From contig ML682059.1 of the NCBI GenBank assembly GCA_007922195.1, forward strand, positions 16,296,997 through 16,360,996: DNA of 64,000 nucleotides. The letters run 5' to 3'. Origin of the DNA: Podocnemis expansa. Taxonomy: Eukaryota > Chordata > Testudines > Podocnemididae. Position 1 is the stretch's first letter. Each line of letters opens with the position of its first letter. The position numbers and the translations under genes were made by a program. The notes beneath the pieces were generated by a model that did no database searches, was not told the DNA's origin, and saw only the letters and a program-made list of their open reading frames with translations. Of this stretch, positions 54,618-64,000 are shown piece after piece.

Positions 54618-55002
54618 CAGTGGTGCCCAAACTTTTCCTGTTGTGCCACCATTCCCCTTATCAGAAATGGAAGGTGTCTGGACTTCAACTCCATTACCTC
54701 ACAGTTGGCTCAGCAGATGGCTGAAGGCAGAACTAGAGGCAAAACTGGGGAGGGGCTGGGGCAGAAGCAGAGCTGATATGGTAGCAGAGAGGGAATAAGA
54801 GCAGAGGTAGGATGGAGGATGGAGCAGGTGGCAGAGTAGAGCTGTGGAGGGGCCGGAGATAGGATAGTTGTGGAGAGGGGCTGTGGCTGGGTGGTTCTCC
54901 CTCCTTATCCACAGGAGGGTTGGTGTAGGTCCTCCTGCATGCCCCCTAAATGTTCTTCCATGCCCCCCACCCCAGGGAAGTACCCTCAGTTTAGGGATTA
55001 TG
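54618..55002. mobile_element. hAT element inserted in CR1
   Basis: Left end CAGTGGTGCCCAAACTTTTCC, right end CAGTTTAGGGATTATG, an eroded inverse. It separates two adjoining pieces of the CR1 C-terminal/3' region. No 8-bp TSD is readable any more. Interior purine-rich (GGGGAGGGGCTGGGGC). Confidence 0.72.
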
Positions 55003-55117
55003 AGTTAGACAAACACCTGGCAAGGATAGTCTAGATATACTTGGTCCTGTTTCAGCATGAGGGACCTGGACCAAACAACTTCTCAAGGTCCCTTCCAGCT
55101 CTATTTTTCTATGATTT

Positions 55118-55957
55118 GTTACATAGAATGGATAGCAAAGAAAGTCAGGAATGGTAGAAGATTGGAGAAAATAAAATACACACATGTGAGCGAGTTATTG
55201 TTGACTCTTGAGCTTGACTGGTACAGTGAGAATTTTGGGGGGAAAGCTTTCTTTTAAGTATGCTTGGGAAAAAGTGAAAAAGTTCAGGTTCTTTCTTAGT
55301 TTCTCCATTCCATCTGTGGAGGCAAGCCTTGTTTTCAGTTCTTCAGGTGTAGTAAGGGATTTTGTTCTTTGCACTGTCTCAGCAGTGTTCTTTTGCATGT
55401 ATTGATGGATGTTTTAAGACAGGATGCTGTGGCATTTCCTTTATGCAGGTGAAGAAGTTAAAAATTGACAGAGTTGATGATGGGATAACTTAATGCCTTG
55501 GCAGCATGGCTGCACATGGCCATCCACGTGGGGAGATATTTTTCCAGCAAGTAGCTGAGTGACTGAGGTTGCCTGCCTACCACCTGGCAAGTGCCCATTA
55601 ATATATAAAACCATAATCTGGACTAGACAAAAAGTATTGGTCTGGTGTTCTACCAGATTTGATTCTATTTCTCTTGGTCTTGGATGATTAAAAAATAGAA
55701 TTTAATCAGAGGTACAGTGATCAGTAATGTATGGATAACTGATCATTTTGTGGAGATTTCATTATTTCCATTATGATAGTACTTGTGGTCTTTTTTGTTA
55801 GTAAAGCAAATGAAGCAGAGTCAAGAATGACATGTTTGAATTATTTCCAGTGTTTTTTTCTTTGTTCTAATTAATAAGACTAATGCTACAGACAGGTCAT
55901 ATGTAGTTTGGCAAAGTGAGGCCTCAGGCACACCTGTAGGTCTTGTGCTTTCTATCG
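55118..55957. other. Unassigned sequence
   Basis: No gene or repeat recognised in this 0.8-kb stretch. Confidence 0.45.
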
Positions 55958-56573
55958 TGTGATGAGATTTGGCTGACCCTTCTCAATTCTTCCTTCCCCC
56001 TTGTAGTGAGGGGTTGGCTGATGGGAAGGAGTGAGGGGAGCCCAGTCCCACCCCTAACCCAGGCCCTGACCCAGGGACCCTATTTAGTAGCAGTCTCAAC
56101 ACTTAGTCCAGGAGAGCTGCTACCTTCCTTGGATCACTACTCAGTGGCCCCACTGCTCCTGGTCTGCCTTCAGACTCTGGGAAGTCCCACAGTCTCTAGT
56201 TCTAAAGCCTCAGTCTTCAGGCTCTGGAAAGTTCTGCAGTCTCCCTCAATTAAATACAGTCCACCGTCAGGCTGCAGGTCCTAGTGGCCTTGCTTGTAGG
56301 GTTTTCTCTCCCAAATTTCCCACTGTACCTCTTGGTGTTGTGGCAAAACTCCAAACAAACCATCAGTGTCCTCTCAGGAACTCTACTCCTCTTTACTCTC
56401 TTTTCAGCTGCCCCCTCTCCCCCGCTTGAGAATGAGGCTTTAAATAGCAGACCTGTTGATTGGGACACCTGGGACCAATTAGTCTACAATTTTCCAGGCT
56501 AACTTAACCCAGGGAACAAAGCTTTATTAAGCTTGGGGCTAATATATACTCCCTCCACCACTGTCCTATACCC

Positions 56574-57224
56574 CACAGCCCACTGGGGACATCAGCTGGC
56601 AGCTCCTGCATGGAGCCATGAGCACAGGCATGTACCTGGTGTGGTTCACCTCTCGCCCAGATGTGTGCCCCTACTGCGGTGTGAGGGAGACCTTGGCACA
56701 CGCTTATCTAGAGTGTGCCAGGTTGCAGCCCCTCTTCTGGCTCCTCCAGAACCTCTTATTGAGGTTCTGGCTGCACTTTTCCCCACATCTGTTCCTTTCT
56801 GCACTCCCTCTCCATGTCCCCACAAAGTCGTGGGATCTCCTCGTCAACCTCTTCCTGGCTTAGGTGAAAGTAGCCATCTATAAGACCAGGGAAAGGAGGT
56901 TGGCTGGGGGAGGTGCCTGTGACTGTAAGGCCTATTTCCAGTCCATCGTCCGTGCACGTCTGCGGGCACAGTTCCTCTGGGCAGCATCTGCTGGCTCCCT
57001 TAACACCTTCCGGCAGCAGTGGGTGCTGTCCAGAGTTCTCTGCTCAGTGTCTCCTTCCGAAATTCTAGTTTTGAACCTGTGACCTTGACACCCCTTCCTG
57101 TTATTTCTTTAGTTGTCCCCCAGAACCATTTGAAGACCAGTTTAGTGCCACCTCCACTTAGGTTGGGGGAAGGATTTTAGAAGTGGGTGAGCTTGCGCCC
57201 ACCCACCACCGTTCTTCAGTAAGA
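56574..57224 (+). mobile_element. Tx1-type LINE 3' end, 5'-truncated, 16-bp TSD
   Basis: The insert carries the end of a non-LTR reverse-transcriptase protein and a short 3' region. CCACTGTCCTATACCC (56,558-56,573) and CCACTCTTCTATACCC (57,225-57,240) flank it, agreeing at 14 of 16, which fits target-primed reverse transcription. Tx1-type assignment rests on the C-terminal zinc-binding pattern and the ALxx..IYKTRERRL segment; I have not seen its RT. Confidence 0.75.
56618..57082 (+). pseudogene. Tx1/L1-type LINE ORF2 C-terminus with zinc-binding motif
   Basis: One frame of about 154 codons with a single premature TAG at 56,861-56,863. CPYCGVRETLAHAYLEC (56,666 on) is a C-x2-C-x7-H-x4-C zinc-binding motif, as in the RT-associated zinc finger of Tx1-clade LINEs. 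Then RLQPLFWLLQNLLLRFW and, after the stop, KVAIYKTRERRLAGG..CDCKAYF..RAQFLWAASAGSLNTF. An upstream frame shift separates WQLLHGAM. Ends in a natural stop after LVLNL. Not functional, being truncated and stopped. Confidence 0.8.
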
Positions 57225-57261
57225 CCACTCTTCTATACCCATCCAGCTTGACCCTGTCACA

Positions 57262-58741
57262 GTAGAAATTCACAGAACAAGGGTTCTGAAGGAATTAGCT
57301 GACTAAATCTCAGAACCACTGGCAGTGATATTTACTGACTCATGGATGACAGGAGAAGAGCTGGGAGACTGGAGGAGGGCTAATATAGTGCCCAGAAAAG
57401 GAGGAGCAGGGGAACTATAAACCATTCATACTGGCTTCTATACCTGGGTAACTACCAGACTCTAGGACCTAGAAAAATGTATAAAGCATTCAATCTGTGA
57501 ATACGTGGAGGATGAAGGGGTAATCATTAATATCCAGCATGGATTTACTAAGAGCAAACCATGCCAAACCAGCTTGACTTTCTTCTTTAACAGGGTATGA
57601 GTTTGGTAAATGGGGGAATGATGTGGACATAAAATACCTAAATATCAGGAAGGCATAGTCTCATATCACTTGACACAGTCCCACATGATTTTCTAATAAA
57701 TAAGTTAGAGAAATGCAGGCTCAGCAGAACATACTTGGGTAAAGAACCACAAAAAGTAACTACTAATGCAGTGATTTCAGATTGGAAGGAAGGGTGAAGT
57801 GGGGATCAACAAGGATCTGTTCTGGGTCTAGTGTTGTTAAATAACTTTATTAATGAGCTGGATATAGGAAGAGAGAACATACTGATCAAATTTTCAGATA
57901 ATCCAAAGCTTGGGGGGTTGTCAACACTTTGGAAGCTAGAGTTAAAATTCAAAGGAATCTTGATAAACTCGGGAATTGAACTATAGAGAAGAACATGGAA
58001 TTTAACAAAGATAATTGTAAAGTGCTACACTTAGTAAAAACCAGATCCATAAAGACAGAATGGGGGAAAGATGGCTTGGAAGCAGCACTGCGGAGGAAGA
58101 CCTGGGAGTTGTGGTGGATCACTACCTCATCATGAGTCAGCAGTGCTACACTGTTCCAAAAAACACATTTTTTTTGGTAGCATTAATAAATGCATAGCAT
58201 GCAAGTCACAGCAGGTGATAGTCCCTCTCTACTTGGTGCTGGTTAGGCCCAGCTGGACTTCTGTGTCCAGTGTTGATCATCTATGTAAAGAAAGAATGTA
58301 GAGAAACTTGAAAAGATGATTAAAAGGATGGAACACAAGCCATATGAGCAAAGGCTGAACAACTGAGCATGTTTAGTTTGGGAAAGAGATTGGGGGTGGG
58401 TTATGATAGTGGTCTTCAGATACTTGATAAGTGGCCAAAGAAAAGTTGGTCACTCTTGCCAGAGAAGGCAGCCCAAGAAACAATGTGCTCGAACTACAGC
58501 ATATGAGATTTAGCCTAAATCTCAGGGAAACGTTCTTAACTTTAAGAACAGTAGGAGAATGGAACAGACTGCCTTGGGAGGTTGTGAAAGTTCCTTCATT
58601 GGAGGTTTACGAAAGGAGACTGGATAGCCAACTCTCCATTGTTTAGCTGCCACAAATCCTGCATCTTGGCAGGTGTTAGACTCGATAATCCTTGCAGTCT
58701 CTCTGGTTCTATGACTCACTGAAACTTATGGTTCTGTGATT
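57262..58741 (+). mobile_element. CR1 LINE, RT to 3' end, 5'-truncated
   Basis: Starts in the linker before RT (EIHRTRVLKELAD..SEPLAVIF, 57,264-57,340), then the DWRRANIVP and NIQHGFTKSKPCQTSLTFFF region (57,370-57,590), RT palm region, EEDLGVVVDH (58,095-58,125), ..LVRPSWTSVSSV, and the C-terminus to a tail with ..GGTTCTATGACTCAC and TTCTGTGATTT. Many stops. It directly follows the LTR at 57,261. Confidence 0.85.
58431..58646 (+). pseudogene. CR1 ORF2 C-terminus
   Basis: 71-codon frame with LELQHMRFSLNLRETFLTLRTVGEWNRLPWEVV and SLEVYERRLDSQL, the standard C-terminal order (LxxGRFRLxIRxxFLxxRVVxHWNxLPxEVVxxPSLxxFKxxL). It ends at the natural stop. Broken from the rest by a frameshift just upstream. 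Confidence 0.8.
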
Positions 58742-59527
58742 TGTTGTCCCCCCCCCCCCGCTTTTTTTTTTTTTTAAAGCAGCAATACGTAAAATCCTTC
58801 ACTCATCTCCACATATCAATTGCCAATTCAACCATTCACCATTTCCAGTGTAGTAAGGGGAAAGCAAGGGAAGCAAAGACACTGGAAGGACAGAGGAAAA
58901 TGCACTGACAATTGTGAATGGGAACCCACCAGAGAAATAGAGGAAAGAACTGCTGCAGAAGGTTCAGAAAACTCTCTTGACTAGCTGGAAGTCAGAGAAC
59001 AGAAGGGAGGGAAACAGTACTGAGAGAGAGGAAGTAAACAAGAGAACTCAGATTCAGGCAGTGACCCTTTGAGGACAATTGCCATTGTAAGATCCCATTT
59101 GAGATCAGAGTGAGATAAAAATGACAGGATTGTGTTTAGAAGACAGGAGGAGAAATGAAGATGGGGAGATGAGGGAATGACATCCTGTAAAGCACTAAAT
59201 TGAGGAACTGCCACTTGGAACAATTTACTGCAAAGTCTGCAGTAGTAAAAGACATGGTTGAAGTTAGAAACAGTTTCACGTTTCAGACCCCTGCTTTCAT
59301 TAGTTTAGAACATTCCAAAATATCGTATTTTTTGTGCTGAAACTTTCCCTGGTGGATTAGAGCACAAAGATGAGTTATTTTGGAAGCTAAACATTTCTGA
59401 GGGTTCAGCAGGACATCTACTTATCCTTTTTAAAATATATAAAGAATTACTCTGTGCACACATGACTCACAGAGCTGAATTTTGTATCAATTGGAAGCAA
59501 CACAGCATCCAAGCTTTCTGAGATTAA
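58742..59527. other. Unassigned, with C/T homopolymers at the left edge
   Basis: A C12 then T14 run at 58,748-58,775 follows the CR1 tail. The rest is purine-rich and unassigned. Confidence 0.45.
58748..58775. repeat. C-run and T-run
   Basis: Twelve Cs, GC, then about fourteen Ts. Confidence 0.95.
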
Positions 59528-59610
59528 CGCTTGAATGAAGAGCAGCTCGCTGAAACTTAACCTGGATAAGACTGAAGTGATGCTGAGGATTAAGTTTTCT
59601 CCTTCCAAGC
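59528..59610 (+). mobile_element. L2-like LINE RT scrap
   Basis: The reading MKSSSLKLNLDKTEVML matches the (W)xxxNxLKLNPDKTExL motif found after the catalytic block in L2/CR1-group reverse transcriptases. Only about 25 codons are recognisable. Confidence 0.5.
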
Positions 59611-59623
59611 AAAACTGTTGATT

Positions 59624-60052
59624 AGGATTTTGTGTGTGTACAAAATTTAGTTTGGATTTCTTAGTGTGAACTAAGAAATTCGAGCTTAGTTCGAGCTAAC
59701 CCACAGTTCATTCGAATTAACTTTGCGCTTCTAAGTTCAAACAAGCCGTGCATTCTAGTCTGAACTAATGCTTAGTTCAAACTAGAATGCGTGGTTAGTT
59801 TGAACTAACTGGCTTAGTTTGAACTTCTTAAGTTCAAACTAAGCATTAGTCTGGGTCTTGGCCGAACCAACGTTCAAACTAAGACGGTTAGTCCAGACTA
59901 AGTGCCGGTACTGACTAGTTTGAACTTAGCGTTCCTTAGTTCGAAATAAGAAATTTCTTAGTTCAAACTAGTGGAAACCTAGTGTGGCCATGAGCTAAAT
60001 TAGTCCAGACTAAGCCTCCTTAGTCCGCACTAATTTGCCAGTGTAGCCATAG
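59624..60052. mobile_element. AT-rich inverted-repeat element (TTAGTTTGAACTAA type)
   Basis: Ends AATTTGCCAGTGTAGCCATAGCC on the right; the left end, near GGATTTTGTGTGTGTAC, is eroded. The inside is a dense set of CTTAGTTCAAACTAA, TTAGTCTGGACTAA-like and AAGTTCAAACTAAG palindromes. Same subfamily as copy 2 at 41,170. Confidence 0.75.
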
Positions 60053-60884
60053 CCAAAGGCCTTATTCTCTCCTGAGATTTCTGGCTGCAATTGATGGGGG
60101 TGAAAGGCTGCAGAGTGCCTTCAGTAAAAAGCAAAAGGTGAACACTAGCATCAAACCACTAAATTTTCATAGGAAGTTAGTGTAGAAGAATCTGCTGCTG
60201 TAGGGCTGTAGCCTGAGTAGGCCTCCATGTCCTGAAGACCCTACCCAGGGTTGCAGTCCTAAAATGTTCTGAATTATAAGGTTATACTTACTTCTCTGAC
60301 CTCTCTGGATCTCATTAACCACTTAAATGTAACCTTCCACCTCTGTTCCTATCACCATTAAGATCCCTCTGATATAATACATAATGACCATTAAACACAA
60401 TTAATTTTTTTACAGCTCTCAGTTTCCTGCCCAGTACAAAGATTTGGCTCAAATTAATAAAAGCCAGGATGGTGCAAAGGGAAAAAATAACTGTATAAAT
60501 TCAGGATATGATACAAAACAACATTTACATTTCATAGAATGGTATAAGTCCCTAAAGTACCATATTATTTATGCTTTCATTCTGATTGTAACCAAGAATA
60601 TTTTACAGCCATGGTTCTCAAACTTTGTCGTGTTGTGACCTCTTCTTAAGAAAGAGATCTTTTAATGGACCAGATATCCTTCCATCCACCTAATTCCTGT
60701 CTTTTCTTGAAGTAAATGTGATTCATTACAAGAAAAATTAAGAAAGCAGTAGAGAGACAGCATAAGAAAAAACTCCACTGAACATTTTGTATGTATTGGC
60801 TTAGTTTGGGCCCTCATTTTGTAAATGATCATTTCCTGGGATGAACAACTTTATATTCATTAGTATCAAATCTTCCTTTACTGC
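60053..60884. other. Unassigned; possible hAT left end at 60,609
   Basis: CCATGGTTCTCAAACTTTGTCGTGTTGTGACC at 60,609-60,640 looks like a Charlie-type hAT start, but no matching right end follows. Confidence 0.35.
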
Positions 60885-60985
60885 CTGTACCCCCAGTGCT
60901 TTAGTATCTCCAGGTCACTGTTCGGTGTGTTTGCAAACCCTCTCATTTTTGTGTCATCAGTAAATTTGATCACAGTTATAAGTAT
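60885..60985 (-). mobile_element. Short CR1-like RT scrap (weak)
   Basis: GCAAACCCTCTCATTTTTGTGTCATCAGTAAATTTGATCAC is, on the minus strand, the pattern of the FADD-adjacent / KFADDTK segment in minus-oriented CR1 copies (GTGTCATC.GCAAATTTG). Too short for certainty. Confidence 0.4.
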
Positions 60986-62830
60986 ACCAGTGAAACACCT
61001 AACAAAGGAGACTCATTAACAAGCTTCATTTCCTATGCAGCAATCCAAGCAAGCACAGGCATACAAGAGATTGCTGGCAAGAATACAAAGGAACTGTGTC
61101 TGAAGACTGTCAAGTAAAACTTTCTGAAAAAGCAGGACTACATCTTGTTTCCATTGTGCATTGTGCTAGTGGAAACAACTCCACAGACTACCTGAAGGCA
61201 CTCCATGTACCACCAATGGTCTAGGGAACATAGTGTGAGAAGGGGTGCCAAGCATCATGCATTGGGCATGACAGTCATATTTGGCAACCCTATCATACGT
61301 TCCAGCACTCAAGCAATGGCAAATACCCAGCAGGGGTCTTCTTGAAATTATTCTTCTTAGACCCTGGGGGCTGGTGTGGCGTAGGGCACACACAAGATGA
61401 AGAGACTGTCTCTTCTGTATTCTTAATGTTTTACTTTTGGCACCCAGCCAGCCGTGAGTAGGAGGAAAAACAGATGACTGCACAAGTAACTCATTGTTCA
61501 AGAGGAAGGGAAGATGCAGGAGAGAGACAGGGCAAGCAGGGAAAGCAAACATCTGTGGGCCTACTGGAAAGGAGTAAAAGATGGGGGATTTGCACCATTC
61601 TTTCCTATCCATGGCCCAAGGGCTGCCACTTTTCCCTTTCCTATTCCCATAAAAGCCTCCAGGTCTTGTCTCCTCTGTACCCCATAGATTGCCCTGCCTG
61701 GTTCCAATATCCTCATCTCCCCTGACTTCCACAGTCACCTCTGGTTCCTTTTAGGCTCCAAACTGCCCTTGACACCTCTGCCTGTGACAAATGTCAGACA
61801 TGGAGACTAACAAAACTTGGCAGCTATGATTCATAGAAAGAGTTTATACAGACAGTTATCGGAGGAGCTGTTACTGATGCTTTTGTTTATTTTCCTAACA
61901 CTTTTCATTATAGATGACTCCTAACTCTTACTGAGATGCTTTGATACCTCCTGTGTTTGTAATAGACCTTGGAAATTCAACAGGGAGAAAGCCTTTAGGC
62001 AAGGAAAGTGCCTTTTTGTTTGTTCCAAGAAATTCCACTCAGTTGCATCTGAGAGGCAGACTTTTGAAAATTGCCATTTCCCTTCTGCTATCTGCATTGC
62101 CAACAAAATTTTAGCAGCATGTCACAATAACTGAATATAAACATTCTAATCTAAAATGACAAAGCAGCACCAACTGAATTAGGAAACTTAGAAGAAGACA
62201 GCCTCTTGAAGTGGGACAGATGGGGAAAGTAGAAGGAAACAAACCACACACAGCTTCACCCCAGACCTAGAATTAGATTCTGTTGGACTTTCCCACTTCT
62301 GAGGGAGCCATAAGATGAAGGAGTTCTTTGCTGCCTGTCAGGAAGGTGCTAGGCTGGTTTTCCCTGACAACTCCTCAAACCCATCTCATAGGCTTAGTGA
62401 CCCATCCTCTCCATTATAACAGCCCTCTTCTCATGCCAGCTAAGCTGAAACTCTGTCACAATGCTTGAAGGTTCAGGATGATTCTGATGTTACTGATGAC
62501 ATGTAATGAGAGAGTTTATTAAGTTTCACAGAATGTAATTTTTGGTTTTAGTTTTTTTTTTTTTTTTTTAAAGAAATTACATCCAGAAAGTCTACTCAAA
62601 GAACATTAATTAGATTGCAAACTCAAACACTAAAAAATTAGGAAATGCTAGAATTAATATTTTCTGTGCTTCTGTATTATGAAACAGTCTTTAATTACTG
62701 ATCGTATGCTATTTTTTTTCCACAGGATCCTGCTGCATTCAGTATATGAGCTGGATGTTTTTCTGGAAATGAATGAGGGCTGTGCAGTGAATCAGGCTGT
62801 TTGTAGCACCCCATCTTACTTGCTCTAAAC
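60986..62830. other. Unassigned; long minus-strand open frame 61,166-61,738 not supported as a gene
   Basis: The 190-codon minus frame has ordinary composition but no domain, signal peptide or family resemblance, and neither splice context nor promoter can be seen. A T-run lies at 62,552-62,569. Confidence 0.4.
62552..62569. repeat. T-run
   Basis: About 18 consecutive Ts. Confidence 0.95.
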
Positions 62831-63137
62831 CAGGGATGTCAAACATGAGGCCAATTGGCCACATTTGGCCTGTGACTGTGCTCCGTGGGACCACACACTC
62901 TTTCCCTGAGAGAGAGAGAGAGAGAGAGAGAGAGGTCTCTCATACCCTGCGCTCTGCAATGTCACAGAAGTGTCTAGTCTCATGAAGCTGCAGAGCAGTG
63001 GCTATGCAAGATTGTTCCATGAGACCAAACTCTCCTTAATTGCCCTAGTATTTTAATTTAGGATATGAACAGCTCACTTGAAATACATTTACGTCAAATC
63101 TGCGCCCCCCCCATAGCAAATGAGTTTGACACCCATG
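62831..63137. mobile_element. hAT element, 307 bp, with (GA)n inside
   Basis: Starts CAGGGATGTCAAAC, ends GTTTGACACCCATG (12 of 14 inverse match). Flanks CTCTAAAC and ATTTATAC agree at 5 of 8. The start GAGGCCAATTGGCCACATTTGGCC is typical of hAT elements with CAGGGGTGTCAAAC ends, like that at 52,191. A (GA)13 tract is at 62,909-62,934. Confidence 0.75.
62909..62934. repeat. (GA)13 microsatellite
   Basis: Uninterrupted GA units inside the hAT element. Confidence 0.95.
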
Positions 63138-64000
63138 ATTTATACATTGCAAGGTATGTGTGGAGCAAGGAGGAGGACTACAGGAAAAGAAAGACAAATA
63201 AATGCTGCTCTGGAGAACTCAGCTCTCTGATTTCCCTGCCAAGGTTCTTTTAAGTGATGCTGAGCAAATCACTTAGACCAACATTTTGGCAGATGCCCAT
63301 TAACTGTGTTGCTCATTTTCTGAGCATTCAACTTAAACACCTGGGTCTGATATGCAGCAGTGCTGAGTAATGAAGCAAGTTACAAGAGTCAAGATGAGAT
63401 TAGATTAAAGCCTGATTGAAGTTTTCACCAATGGTGGAACTGAGGCTGTCATTTATAAACAATATTGCTGAAGTGGTGGCAGGCAGATTTACTAAGCATT
63501 GTCTGAACAGGAGATTTTTTTTCCAATTATACTGATTTAATTGTAAGAGTATATTTAAATTGCTATAGTTACACTAATATAACTTCTTTGTGTGAACATT
63601 CTTATTCTTAACTTGGGGGGGGGGCACTTACACTGGAATAAGAATATCCACAAGTCATATCTTGGTAAATATAGTGCTTTAAATTCACATCCGATCTTGG
63701 TATAAATTTCCCTATGTAGCCAAACCCTAACAAGGAAGATGTGTGAGAAAAGTGAGAATTCAGAATGAAAGAACATAAAAGTTAGTATAGTAGAGACATG
63801 GTGGTCAGTTGAGTGCCATGGAAGAAGGCAAAAGAATAAGAATGTGGGAAGGATCAGAGAATAGTAATATTGGCATCACTGGCTTAGTTAAAGGGTGAGG
63901 TGCGAATAATGAGAAAAGAAAATACAGATGGAGTGATACAGTGCTAGACAGGGATAGAGCTATCTGAAGGTGAGAGTAAGGACCTTCAACTGGATTCTTT
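63138..64000. other. Unassigned sequence to window end
   Basis: No gene or repeat recognised. A short G-run lies at about 63,616-63,625. Confidence 0.45.

Larger units (their letters stand above)
53485..55117 (+). mobile_element. CR1 LINE split by a solo LTR and a hAT element
   Basis: CR1 occurs in three collinear pieces: 53,485-53,747 (TYSTRVL..QLEGCIQF / VQRKAIKII region), 54,416-54,617 (KLCSPSPLKTG..LSCIKGVL..LSNCMK..STEIGF segment of the C-terminus, then GGTTTTTAAGAA region) and 55,003-55,117 (GTTAGACAAACACCTGGCAAGG..CTTGGTCC.. to TTTCTATGATTT). Together they reproduce the CR1 3' end with no gap. 53,748-54,415 and 54,618-55,002 are insertions. Confidence 0.88.
55958..57261. mobile_element. 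LTR split by a Tx1-type LINE tail
   Basis: 55,958-56,573 and 57,241-57,261 look like one LTR: TGTGATGAG at the left, CCTGTCACA at the right. Typical segments are GGTCCTAGTGGCCTTGCTTG, GGCTTTAAATAGCAGACC..GATTGGGACACCTGGGACCAATTAG and ACTCCCTCCACCACT. The Tx1 piece lies between. I see no matching TSD for the LTR itself and the left limit is approximate. Confidence 0.6.

Noticed and set aside
57186..57210. GAGCTTGCGCCC resembling part of U2 snRNA downstream of the Tx1-type tail
   Set aside because: About 10 matching bases only. Some Tx1 relatives target U2 genes, but the readable TSD here lies in an LTR, so no U2 target is supported.
61166..61738. 190-codon minus-strand open frame, a candidate gene
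   Set aside because: No domain, no family resemblance, no visible gene context; length is within chance for 64 kb read in six frames.

Overview
This window is vertebrate nuclear DNA packed with transposable elements, in which I recognise no functional host gene. The repeat mixture points to a non-avian sauropsid, most likely a turtle: many CR1 LINE copies (3' ends reading TTCTATGATTCTATGA or TGGCC..TTCTTATGTTC), hAT-type short elements with 8-bp target-site duplications (TSDs), a family of AT-rich inverted-repeat elements full of TTCGAA/TTAGTTTGAACTAA that begins GGNTATGTCC/TACAC, chromovirus (Ty3/Gypsy) debris, solo LTRs and a Tx1-type LINE tail. The species is inference. The stretch is probably intergenic or a very large intron; every long open frame I could explain lies inside a repeat.

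Layout. 1-9,300: the end of a CR1 (minus), a perfect hAT element at 1,534-1,996, a CR1 3' portion (3,318-4,461), a small hAT (7,401-7,568) and an AT-rich inverted-repeat element (7,779-8,136), between quiet AT-rich DNA. 9,320-11,360: a decayed Ty3/Gypsy chromovirus (integrase to chromodomain) on the minus strand. 11,361-26,350: mostly unassigned DNA with small hAT elements, a TIR element (17,301-17,884), a foldback repeat (19,258-19,465) and a CR1 3' end (20,061-20,868). 26,353-31,345: hAT-like ends, LTR-like sequence, CR1 endonuclease pieces and a 615-bp hAT element. 31,735-36,035: CR1, then a second Gypsy remnant (reverse transcriptase and RNase H, plus strand) and another hAT element.

36,830-42,935: two CR1 copies lying head to head, each broken by a DNA element; the plus-strand copy (39,135-42,405) carries most of ORF2. 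42,936-47,050: quiet DNA with a GC-rich hAT element. 47,050-50,215: the most complete CR1, including an ORF1 esterase piece (GTND motif). 50,330-53,475: a nest of inverted-repeat elements inside one another. 53,485-55,117: a CR1 cut by a solo LTR and by a hAT element. 55,958-57,261: an LTR split by a Tx1-type LINE tail with a 16-bp TSD, followed by another CR1 (57,262-58,741). 58,742-64,000: small elements, simple repeats and unassigned sequence.

The parts do not form a working gene system. All coding remnants carry stops, frameshifts or changed catalytic residues. The value of the window is as a record of layered insertions, several with readable TSDs that give their order. I found no evidence of a previously undescribed biological system; the nearest things to novelty are the nested inverted-repeat cluster at 50-53 kb, the apparent 3-bp TAT/ATA target preference of that family, and an unclassified repeat present at about 29.9 kb and 45.8 kb.
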